A stretch of 64,000 nt of DNA from Erinaceus europaeus (taxonomy: Eukaryota; Chordata; Mammalia; Eulipotyphla; Erinaceidae): NCBI RefSeq assembly GCF_950295315.1, contig NC_080164.1:11055490-11119489 (forward strand), read 5' to 3'. Both the position numbers and the translations under genes were made by a program. The notes beneath the pieces were generated by a model that made no database searches, was not told the origin of the DNA, and saw nothing but the letters and a program-made list of their open reading frames with translations. This document shows positions 55,590-64,000 of this stretch, piece by piece. Position 1 is the stretch's first letter. Each line of letters opens with the position of its first letter.

Positions 55590-56070
55590 ACTACAAAGCA
55601 ATCTTTCTTCCTAATGATCCCAGAGTCCATGTCTTCCCTTCTTTCTCATTCCCATAATTCTGCTCACCATATTTTCCTGGTGCACTGTGTCAACCATGGC
55701 CTTTTACCAACTCTGTGAATCTTTCTGTGAAGTCTCCGCAAACACTACCAGAGCCATTACAAATAAATGCAGAGGTTTAATTCTGTCTTTAAAGTATGCA
55801 GTGGTTCCCTTTTTCTACACAAAGCTACCTTGTCATTCCATACCAATGTGAGCAGTCTTGAAAGTTCTTTCCCCACACTCACTTTCCACCACTTCCTGTG
55901 AGATCCATGTGGTGTTGCTGTCACTCCTTCCCCCTTGCTTTGTAATGACTTGTGAGTCTGACTACCTTCAGATATTGGGAAGCCACTCAAGGCTGGAATG
56001 GTATCTAAATGATCTCAATATCGCCCTTATGTAGAACACTCTATAGATGCTTAGCAAGTGTAAAAGAAGG
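55590..56070 (+). mobile_element. L2 3' fragment, plus
   Basis: The last part, 'ctcaaggctggaatggtatctaaatgatctcaatatcgccc', and 'gtagaacactctatagatgcttagcaag', follow the L2 3' end (gagggcaggaatggtgtct...gcacctagcacagtg...tagatgctcaataa). The upstream C/T-rich part is consistent with L2 but weak. Confidence 0.5.
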
Positions 56071-56599
56071 CAGGCACTAAATTATCCTTGTTGCTTGTAT
56101 TTTCAGCCTTCTGTTCAGAGCAACTCATAGCAGTGGCCGTGATTACCAACTGGTTGCAAGGAAAAGACCCAGAAACTATGTTGCCCAGAAACTCAGTGCT
56201 TCTTCGTCACCTCTCTGGTCATCTCAGGTGAATAAACTCTGGTCAAAGTGCAGGTCAGCTGAATCTAGGGCTTCCACTCAAGACTCTTTGTTCTCTAAAT
56301 TTCACAATATCCAACTTGCTTACCTTCAGTGTAGTGGCATGTATACATTGGAGTGGCAGCTTATTCTTTCTGAAAGGATCTTATTAAATTCAACCCTTTG
56401 GCCTCATCTCTATGGTGGTCATGCACACATCTAAATGATAGAGACTCCTGTCTGTGAATGGCACAAAAAGGAAACTTTATACTGATTAGGGGGGTCAATT
56501 TCTTTCTGTAACAGAAATCCTCAAGTATCCATCTCTTCTGTGTACTTTAGAGAGAGCTTCTGAGTTAATTATGCTTACAAAAAAGCGCCTTAACATTTG
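56071..56599. other. Unique sequence, nothing recognised
   Basis: No repeat or gene recognised. Confidence 0.35.
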
Positions 56600-56995
56600 C
56601 ATTTTTAGTGATCCATCTTCAGACTATATTGTTGATAGTTCTGAAAAGGTCTGACCATCAAAGATGCCTGAGGCTAAACACACTCAGTCCTAAGACTGTG
56701 GAGCCCTGCATAAAGAGTTCATTTCTGGAATGCTTGTCGGAGGCTAGCAGTTTTGTAAAACCACAGACCCACCAGACAAACATCATGGAAAATCCCCTCT
56801 GAACTCTAACCTAACTTCCTTGTTCTCCTTGTCCTATAAGAATCTTCCTCCCCTGACCCTGGGCATGACTTCACGGTCCCCACTCTGTCCAGACCCTCAA
56901 ACCTTGCTCAGGAGAGCCAAATAAAGCCCTAGTTGATAATATTTGCAGCCTTACTATTTCTATCAGGTCCCTTTCGCCACCCACCAGCCCTTACA
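56600..56995 (+). mobile_element. Putative solo LTR (gammaretrovirus-like, ERV1), plus
   Basis: The right half has LTR order: a TATA-like 'cctataagaatc' (56835-56846), a C-rich stretch, 'gctcaggagagccaaataaagccctagttgataatatttgc' with AATAAA at 56921-56926, then a U5-like end 'gccacccaccagcccttaca'. No primer-binding site or gag follows, hence solo. The left boundary is uncertain. Confidence 0.55.
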
Positions 56996-58874
56996 CGTGT
57001 GTGTTGGTGGATAAGAGTAAGGGGTGGGCTTTTCAGAGTTACCCTGTGCCTGGCATTTCTCTTCTTTTTCAAAGGCTGAAGATACTGGGCAAAGTGTTGC
57101 TTTATATCCTCCTCAGGGGTCCCAGGGTAGCTGAGAGTCCTCTGCCTCTTCAGTGTCCTCCATCAAAAGGCTTGAGTCAGGGTTTGCTATTTCTGGACAA
57201 GGGCAGTCACAGATTTGATCTCTGCAAAGTCATCTCCACTTTGAAGCTGACTCTGTGCTCTGGACATACTACCTCTCTTCCCAGTGAGGGGAGGGAGGAG
57301 AGTGGAGGATGATCCCTAAGTGTCCACGAACAAAGATGAGAAGACATCTGAACCTCTGGAGGAGGGGGCCACTCTGTCACTCTGGGACCTTTTCTTTTTC
57401 TCCCGGGGTTAGACAGAGATGTTTATACACACCATTTCTTTCCTTGCAGTTTGGACTTGTCACCAAAAAAAAAAAAAAAAAAAAAAAAGTTCAGAGCTCT
57501 AGTTCAGCCTTCTCAAAAAAAAAAAAAAAAAAAAGGAAAAAAAAATGAAGCTAAGAGAAACGCTAGCTAAGAGAATTTTGAATATTCCTTGACCTCAGAA
57601 TTTGCCCTGAAGCTGGGTTCTTAGGATGGTCGGCACCCAGATCAAATTAGCTTGGCCTCTAATGAGCCCCTAGGTGTGCAAAGACTTGCTGGAGAAGGCA
57701 GAGTGGTGTGGGAACCAAGAGGAAGTGGTTTTCAGTTCCTGTGTTTCCCAGGTTGGGAGCAGTCATTTTTGAGTTCGCAAGGCTGACCATCCTGTGAGTC
57801 CCAGAGGCTCTCTTTCAGATACTGTTTTCAGGGGTAGGGAAGGAATTCTCTTCCTTTGAGACTCTTTGTGCTACTTGCTAAGAGGCTGATCTTAGAGCAG
57901 GAATAAGGAGGTGGCCGTGTTTTTTCTGGTGGATCAGTGATTGTGCTGTGATGCAGCTGAGAGTCCCTTAGGGGATGGGCAGTAAACAGCTCACCTGGTG
58001 ATGAATTGATCTCACCTGTAGTGCTGCCGTAACCTATAGCCTTTTGGGGAAAGCAATGAAAGGGGACCTTGCTTAGGATTTCTGGATAATCCTGGTCTGT
58101 TTGTTTACAGATGTGGGAAGGTCTCATGCAGGGGCTGTTGGTGTGGAATACATATGCTGCTCTCTCCAAGTCAGCAACCATGTAGGGCTGGTGAGCCAGC
58201 AGCAGGGCTCCCCCATGTTCGGCTCATAAATAAATAAAAAGCTCCCCAGTGATTTGGCTGCCAAATGTGACATAGTGATGAATCTCCAGGGTGTCACTCA
58301 GGATGGTGACGGTTGTGATGCTGATGGACTTGAGGAGGCAGGAGCCTGGCAGTGTGTCTGTTTTTATGGGGTTTGTATCAGGACCCTTTCTGGAGTGGAA
58401 ATACCAGTGACCAGCACAGCTTGGTCTTCTCACTCAGCACACACTGTGAGACACAGTGAAGGGAGTACAGAAACTTGACAAATTTGACCTGGAGGAGAAT
58501 GAATGGAAGTGAGAATTACATTGTATCTCCTCCTCTCCACTCAGTAATGACACAGTATCTAGAAGGTCCCTAGTCCACGGTCACCAGTTCCATCCAATCC
58601 CGCCATCTGTGCTATCCCCTATCTGCAGGATCTCAGATTTTCTCATGGTCACAACCCTCCTTGGCTGGACATGACCTACTCTTAGGATAACATCTCAGTT
58701 GCTGAGCCTGGGACCCAAAGGTTTTCAGGATGGTACTAAACTCTCGAATGGCTCTATCTCCCACCCCTCTCTGTTCTTCTGCGAAAGCAGAATTTCTTCC
58801 TCTTTCCAAGGTTACTTGTTATCTCTGTATCCCCTCAGGGCTTTTCAGAAAAGATGGAAGGAAACAGAGGAAGA
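56996..58874. other. Unique sequence, nothing recognised apart from two A-tracts
   Basis: About 1.9 kb. A 103-codon plus frame (57001-57312) and a 117-codon minus frame (57828-58181) have no recognisable domain. Confidence 0.3.
57463..57545. repeat. Two long A-tracts
   Basis: A-runs of about 25 at 57464-57488 and about 20 at 57515-57534, the second extended by GG and more A to 57545. They are separated by 26 bp of mixed sequence. Possibly two poly(A) tails, but no retroposon body is recognisable to the left. Confidence 0.9.
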
Positions 58875-58906
58875 GAGAAAGGGGGAGATAGGTAGATAGA
58901 GAGGGG

Positions 58907-58951
<45 letters not shown>

Positions 58952-59090
58952 AGCCACTTCTCTACCACATGGGGAGTTCCCTCCTTGATGCTGCTCAAGC
59001 CCCCTCACCCCTTGGGGAACCAGGTACTCAACCCATGGTCTGGCATATCATAAGCCATGTCCTCTGCTCACTGAACTAAGTACCAGGTCC
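58875..59090 (-). mobile_element. Inverted SINE with (GA)n
   Basis: Purine domain with (GA)n at 58911-58948, 'acttctctaccacatggggagttccctcc', 'ggggaaccaggtactcaacccatgg', 'tctgctcactgaactaag'. Confidence 0.6.
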
Positions 59091-59094
59091 TAAT

Positions 59095-59261
59095 GGATTT
59101 ATTTTATTTCATTTTATTTTGGATTACTTTTTAACTGGCACCAAGTCTTTCTCTGGGCCTTGCTGCTTGCACAGCAGATCCACTACTCTTGGCAGTCATT
59201 ATTATTTTTACTGTTTTTTAATCCTCTTTTTCTTTTCTTGCTTTCTTCTTTTTTTCTTTTT
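59095..59261 (-). mobile_element. SINE, minus, 3' part of a split copy
   Basis: 'ctctgggccttgctgcttgcacagcagatccactactcttggcag' (extended 3' domain antisense), then a T/C-rich run. Resumes at 59442. Confidence 0.7.
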
Positions 59262-59441
59262 TTGGGGGCTGGTTAAGCACACACACTACAGTGTGCAAAG
59301 ACCCAGCTTCAAGCCCCTGATCCCCAGCTGCAGGGGGGAAATCTTCATGAGTGGTGAAGTAGGGCTACAGGTGTCTCTCTGTCTCTCTCCTTCCCCTTAT
59401 CAATTTCTCTCTGTCTCTATTCAATAATAAATAAAACTTAA
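59262..59441 (+). mobile_element. SINE-B, plus, inserted into a minus-strand SINE
   Basis: 'gggggctggttaagcacacacactacagtgtgc', B box 'gcttcaagccc', 'cagctgcaggggggaaatcttcatgagtggtgaagtagggctacagg', tail 'caataataaataaaac'. Confidence 0.9.
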
Positions 59442-59605
59442 AAGGAGAGACAGAGAGAGAGAGAGAGAAGGAGAAAGACAGACACCTACAGCACTGCTTC
59501 ATCACTTAAGAAGCTCCCTTCCTATACAGATGGGGAGCAGGTTCTTGAACCTCAGCCCTTCTGCATGGCAACGTGCGTCCTCTACTGGGTGTGCCACCTC
59601 CTGGC
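59442..59605 (-). mobile_element. SINE, minus, 5' part of the split copy
   Basis: (GA)n, 'gacagacacctacagcactgcttcatcacttaag', 'gatggggagcaggttcttgaacc', 'tgtgccacctcctggcccc'. Confidence 0.85.
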
Positions 59606-59934
59606 CCCACCCTAACAGTTTGAAAGAATGCAGGAGCAGATTTATAGGCTAAGAGATTCAGGTGAGTCTTTTGTATTACAGTCTTGATAAGGTAAGTCTT
59701 CTGTATCACAGTCTGCTGCTCCGAGAAGTCTCAGTCTTGGTCAAATCACATGTGCTCATGTAAGGTCAACTGGACGTTACGTTAATCACATCTGAAAAAA
59801 TAACTTCACTAGTCTTTAGGCATTCAGCTGAACATGAGAGCCTTGCCAAGTTGATTCAGAACAGATTTAATCACTATGTGATGTCTGTTTGCTTTTTGTA
59901 CTTATTACTTTCATTGTTTAGAGCCACTATAACA
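59606..59934. other. Unique sequence, nothing recognised
   Basis: No repeat or gene recognised. Confidence 0.35.
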
Positions 59935-60020
59935 ACACACACATGCACACGCACACGCACACGCACACGCACACACACACACATACTGAGAGAGACAGAG
60001 AGAGTGAGAGAGAGAGAGAC
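59935..60020. repeat. (AC)n/(GCAC)n and (GA)n microsatellite
   Basis: CACACG units then AC, followed by an interrupted GA array. Confidence 0.93.
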
Positions 60021-60224
60021 TGCCTGTTAAATACCTGTACATTTACCAGTAAAATGACTACCATTTCTTCCTCTGCAAAGCTTGTTTTTCTCTGAGGAGA
60101 AGCCAGCTATCATTCCTCTCTCCAGATGCCTTGTACCTCTGTCACAGTTCTTTGTGTATTTGCTAGAAAGAGCTTAGGAGCTTGTTGGTTAAGATTATGC
60201 CTACATTAGCTTACTAGCTCTTTG

Positions 60225-60315
60225 AAGCAAGGGTTTTGTCTCATTGCCTATGTACTTTTCTAATCTTAGCAGAGGACAGGAAAGGTAGATAGTGCTCAAT
60301 AAATATAGGCTGGAT
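60225..60315 (+). mobile_element. L2/MIR-type 3' end
   Basis: 'gaagcaagggttttgtctcattgcctatgtac', 'ggtagatagtgctcaataaatataggctggataaag' follow the L2 terminal pattern. Confidence 0.55.
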
Positions 60316-60762
60316 AAAGGCTTCTTATTATAATATCTGAACTGGTTGGATCCACATCAAAATTATGGGTCCTCCACCTGGTCTGCTTCAGGCTCTGCTA
60401 AGCTGGCGTTTTCTCAAATCCCCTCCCACCTATGAATTCATCTTAACCACCACCCAGACCTTACATTTCAACCCTCTTTCTCACTGAATGTTGATTTTCA
60501 GAACGTGAACACCCATTATAGTCACTAATTTCCAAAATGGCAGTTTGCGCCTTCTTGAAGTAGTGAAGGAAGGAAACTTTCCAAGTCTTTAAACCCAAGC
60601 AGTTAGAAAACAGAGATGACTTGGAAAGGACTCTTTGTGATGAGTCATTTTGTTCACAGCTCTCCTTATCCTTTCAGAAGACTCCACCAATGCTGGACTG
60701 TCTGCTGGTAACTTCACCACTTCCAACTTTCAGAGAAGTCACGGCTATACTTCACAGGTGTT
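60316..60762. other. Unique sequence, nothing recognised
   Basis: No repeat or gene recognised. Confidence 0.35.
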
Positions 60763-61082
60763 AATGCTCCTAGGGTTTTAGATAAAGAGTCTGCCAAGGA
60801 ATGGCACTGAGAAGGTGGGGTAGGAGTAAATGCCATTAGTCTAGTGCTCCTAGGGTTTTAGAGAAAGAGTCTGCCAAGGAATGGAACTGAGAAGGTGGGG
60901 TAGGAGTAAATGCCATTAGTCTAATGCTCCTAGGGTTTTAGAGAAAGAGTCTGCCAAGGAATGGAACTTAGAAGGTGGGGTAGGAGTACATGCCATTAGT
61001 CTAGTGCTCCTAGGGTTTTAGAGAAAGAGTCTGCCAAGGAATGGAACTTAGGAGGTGGGGTAGGAGTAAATGCCATTAGTCT
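60763..61082. repeat. Minisatellite, 4 copies of an 80-bp unit
   Basis: 'tgctcctagggttttaga' starts at 60765, 60845, 60925 and 61005, an exact 80-bp period. Each unit continues 'aaagagtctgccaaggaatgg' and 'gaaggtggggtaggagta' and ends 'tgccattagtct'. Copies differ at only a few bases each, and no indels are seen. Confidence 0.98.
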
Positions 61083-61224
61083 ACACTGTGGGGTGAGGAA
61101 ACTTTTTTTCTGCCAAGGTCTGTTTAGATATTTAAAACATCATTCAAAGACCATACCCCACGATCAACTTAAAAACTATCCCTTAATGTTGCTAAGAAAA
61201 AAGGTGCAGTTGTGGTGCTAAACA

Positions 61225-61405
61225 GTGACTCACTCACTGAATGGACACATTACCATGTGCAAGGACTTAGGTTCAAGTTTTTGGTCCCCACCTACAGGGA
61301 GGTAGCTTCATAAGTGGTGAAGCAGTGCTGCAGGTGTTTTTCTTTCTCTGTTCCTCTCTATACCCTCCTAATTTCTCTCAGTCTTATCAAATAAGTATTT
61401 TTTCA
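61225..61405 (+). mobile_element. SINE-B, plus
   Basis: 'gactcactcactgaatggacacattaccatgtgcaagg', B-box-like 'aggttcaagtttttgg', 'cacctacagggaggtagcttcataagtggtgaagcagtgctgcagg'. Confidence 0.8.
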
Positions 61406-61655
61406 GTTTATTTATTTATTATTATTTTTTATAAAAAGGAAACATTGACAAAACCATAGGATAAGAGAGGTACAACTCCACATAATTCCCACCACCAGAT
61501 CTCTGTATCCCACCCTCTCCCCTAATAGCTTTCCTATTCTTTATCCCTCTGGGAGTATGGACCCAAGGTCATTGTGGGATGCAGAAGGTGGAAGGTCTGG
61601 CTTCTGTAATTGCTTCCCCAATGAACATGGGCGTTGACAGGTCAATCCATACATA
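61406..61655 (-). mobile_element. LINE-1 3' end, minus, about 250 bp
   Basis: 'ttataaaaaggaaacattgacaaaaccataggataagag', 'ccaccaccagatctctgtatccc', 'ggtctggcttctgtaattgcttccccaatgaacatgggcgttgacagg'. The 3' end abuts the SINE-B tail. Confidence 0.9.
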
Positions 61656-62064
61656 AACAGTCTTTTAAAGTGCAGTTGCTTTGACAGGGTTGACCAAATT
61701 TTTTTGCAGTTCAAATACAGTTCCTGGATGGGATATTCCCTAATCATTCTACAGAGATGGTTGCGGGATATTGCATGATCACCAAATTAAATTCCTCACT
61801 GATTTAATGATAGAATGCCCTCTAGCTACAATATTCCATGGGATGTCATGTCCATCATGTTCTGTACATCTTGTCTTGAGGTGTCTTTTGGTTTATTAGT
61901 AAATAAATAGTGAAAAGTAGGTCTCTAATAGGTCTCAGTGTTCCTGGTGATCAGATACACATGGCGTGCCACTTTGTCTCTGGGCTTCACATTGCAGGAT
62001 GTGAAATGAGACAGTGAACTTCTTTCTTTTCAAAGCTCCCATCAAATTTAAAAATAAAACATGT
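61656..62064. other. Unique sequence, nothing recognised
   Basis: No repeat or gene recognised. Confidence 0.35.
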
Positions 62065-62505
62065 GTTCCTTTTTAAATTTTTTTTTAATTTATAAAAAGG
62101 AAACATTGACAAAACCATAGGATAAGAGGGGCACAACTTTGCATAATTCCAACCACCAGACCTTCATATCCCATGCCCTCCCCTGATAGCTTTTCTAATC
62201 TTTATCTCTCTGGGAGCATGGACCCAAGATCATTGTGGGATGCAGAAGGTTGAAGGTCTGGCTTCTGTAATTGCTTCCCTGATGAATATGGGCATTGACA
62301 GGTTGATCCATACTCCCAACCTGTCTCTCTCTTTCCCTAGTGGGGAAGGGCTCTAGGGAAGCAGAGCTCCAAGGCACCTTGGTGGGGTTGTCTGTCCAGG
62401 GAAGTCTTGTCACATCCTGCTAGCATCTGGATCTGGTGGCTAAAAAGAGAGTTAACATACAAAGCCAAACAAATTGTTGAACAATCATGGACCTAAAGGC
62501 TGAGC
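62065..62505 (-). mobile_element. LINE-1 3' UTR, minus, about 440 bp
   Basis: Same 3' blocks as the copy at 61406, extending to 'acaaagccaaacaaattgttgaacaatcatggacctaaagg'. On the sense (minus) strand a 72-codon open frame (62195-62413) parallels frames in other copies. Confidence 0.92.
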
Positions 62506-63254
62506 CAGCCTGAGCAAAGACATCCAATTGTTAAACAAACAAACAAAAAAACCCTCCATATAGTCTTTCCCAGGCAGGGGTGAGGCTCTTATTTGTCAGA
62601 TATTTTTTCACTCAAATAGAGCTCCAGTCACTTAGATAGAAAAAAAAAAAAAAGAAGGAAATCAAAAAGGAAAAGGATTAGAATCACACCTCTGGTGAGC
62701 CGGGAATCTTGGTAAATAAAAAAACTCAGAGGAGAGCCTGCTAGTAGTAGCTCTCCAGCCCCCTTGGTCTGGTTATGGGGTTGGGGGGAGAGGTGTGCTT
62801 CAGAAATAATCAAAAGATTTCTATTCTTTTTTCTCTATTTTCTAACCCAAGATTGAGCTACAGTCACCTCCTTGGTGTCACACTTAGGACCTCTTATCCC
62901 TTATTCACTGTCCTGCTGACGGCCCAGTATCCTACTCTATCTATCAATTGTTGTCAGAGCTCATGCCAGCAGCTGCCTCCAAGTCCCCATCTTGGCTATA
63001 CCTCTGAGCTCTTTCAAACAGTATAAAATGTGGCATCCTCAATACACCACAAAGCTACTGTGTTCTACCAGAGACTATTACAGCAGGTCAATACAATGGC
63101 AAACATTGACTCCCTGGGGTGCTGCTTGGATGTATCTTAGTGGTAGGCTAAGAACAGTTCAGTCAGAGAAGGGAAATGAAAGGTCAAGCACAGCTCCCAC
63201 CCATCCTTCTTTGTCATGATGTTCTACTCTTTTCTAATGAATTTCCTTATTTTT
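62506..63254. other. Unique sequence, nothing recognised
   Basis: No repeat or gene recognised. Confidence 0.35.
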
Positions 63255-63495
63255 AAAAGATTGAAAAAAAAACAACAACTTTGAATTGAATTTTATCGGA
63301 CAGAGAGAACTTGAAAGAGAGGGGTGATTGAGGGGGAGAGAGAGAGAGAGAGACAGAGAGACACCTGCAGCACTGTTTCACCACTTGTGAAGCCACCCTG
63401 TCCCCCCGCCCCTGCAGATGGGGACCAGGAGGAGGGAACCCAGGTCATTGAGCATGGTAACTTGTGCACTTAACCAGTGTGCCACCTCCCAGCCC
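63255..63495 (-). mobile_element. SINE-B, minus, with probable target-site duplication
   Basis: A/T tail, 'cggacagagagaacttgaaagagagg', 'gacacctgcagcactgtttcaccacttgtgaagcc', 'gtgcacttaaccagtgtgccacctcccagcccc'. 'atgaatttcc' to the left (63237-63246) and 'atgaattcc' to the right (63497-63505) may be the duplication. Confidence 0.92.
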
Positions 63496-63727
63496 CATGA
63501 ATTCCCTCTTAATCTTTTCCCAGTAAAGTCTCCAACAACACAGTGGAGTGATCAGAAATGTGATCTTGTAGAAACTTCATTTTACTATTTTCATAATAAT
63601 ATTTCTCTTCTTGATAGTCTGTGGGCAAAAAAGGAATTGGGAAAAAGAACCCTTGGGGCCCCAGGTAAGAAACTCAGCAAAACTTCCCAGTGTAGCAGTT
63701 ATCTGGGTGTACATCAGAAGTAGCCTT

Positions 63728-64000
63728 TAAGGCAGTCGGGCAGTAGTGTGGCAGGTTAAATATAGGTGGTGTAAAACACAAGGACCAGTCTAAAGATCCT
63801 GGTCCGAGCCCCCGGCTCCCCACCTGCAGGGGAGTCGCTTCACAGGCGGTGAAGCAGGTCTGCAAGGCGTCTCTCTTTCTCTCCTCCTTTATGTCTTCCC
63901 TTCCTCTCTCCATTTCTCTGTCATATCTAACAGTAACATCAGTAACTACAACAATAAAACAACAAGGGCAACAAAAGAGCAAATAAATAAATTTTAAAAA
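63728..64000 (+). mobile_element. SINE-A, plus, reaching the window edge
   Basis: 'gcagtcgggcagtagtgtggcaggttaaatatagg', 'ctggtccgagcccccggctccccacctgcaggggagtcgcttcacaggcggtgaagcaggtctgc', AAC tail 'aaataaataaattttaaaaa'. Confidence 0.95.

Noticed and set aside
57463..57545. Two A-tracts considered as poly(A) tails of processed pseudogenes
   Set aside because: No coding or transcript-like body is recognisable to the left and no target duplication was found.
60763..61082. Regularly spaced repeats reminiscent of a CRISPR array
   Set aside because: The whole 80-bp unit is repeated with no variable spacers, and the genome is mammalian.

Overview
This is mammalian genomic DNA with no protein-coding host gene, exon or structural RNA gene that I can support. 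Most of it is interspersed repeats, microsatellites and AT-rich, CpG-poor unique sequence. The dominant short repeats are tRNA-derived SINEs. They have a GGTTCGAGCCC-type B box, a shared 'cacctgcaggggag...gtgaagcaggtctgcaggtgtct' core and a pyrimidine-rich 3' half, and I know this set from hedgehog DNA (the ERI-type SINEs of Erinaceidae). The LINE-1 copies carry very long 3' UTRs that also fit that lineage. I infer a hedgehog, most likely Erinaceus; this rests on recognition of repeats and not on a search. In the entries, SINE-A is the longer class with an (AAC)-rich tail, SINE-B the shorter class with a 'ctggttgagcgcacatgttaca' head, and SINE-C the class with a 'ggataaagcactggactctcaa' or 'gctcacttggatagtgtg' head.

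Layout. 1-1.6 kb is a decayed LINE-1 ORF2 on the minus strand. 3.6-4.2 and 7.3-8.8 kb are minus-strand LINE-1 3' UTRs. 9.4-11.6 kb is SINEs plus a MIR. 12.5-19.1 kb is a dense cluster of LINE-1 3' ends in both orientations with nested insertions. 19.5-21.2 kb is a repeat-free block. 21.2-29.2 kb is SINEs, an old L1M 3' end, MER5-like DNA transposon relics and a 5'-inverted LINE-1. 29.2-32.1 kb is another repeat-poor block. 32-38.2 kb holds nested SINEs and a LINE-1 3' UTR split by a putative LTR. 40.3-41.3 kb is a SINE split by a twin-primed LINE-1 with a 12-bp target duplication. 43.2-43.6 kb is a long pyrimidine tract. 46.5-47.8 kb is a SINE split by a foreign-looking non-LTR retrotransposon. 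48-59.6 kb mixes SINEs, MER5, L2 and a solo LTR. 60.8-61.1 kb is a 4 x 80-bp minisatellite, and 61.2-64 kb is more LINE-1 and SINE copies.

The feature most worth attention is 46640-47607: the C-terminal part of a non-LTR retrotransposon polyprotein that is not LINE-1, L2 or any ordinary mammalian repeat I know. It reads 307 codons in one frame with two TGA interruptions. It has roughly 40 CpGs in about 0.93 kb, against about four in the kilobase before it, and it sits inside a SINE-B tail flanked by a short target-site duplication. That combination fits a relatively recent, possibly horizontally acquired, element. Nothing else looks like a multi-gene system; the rest records retrotransposon mechanics: twin priming, nested insertion, and microsatellite growth from SINE pyrimidine tails.
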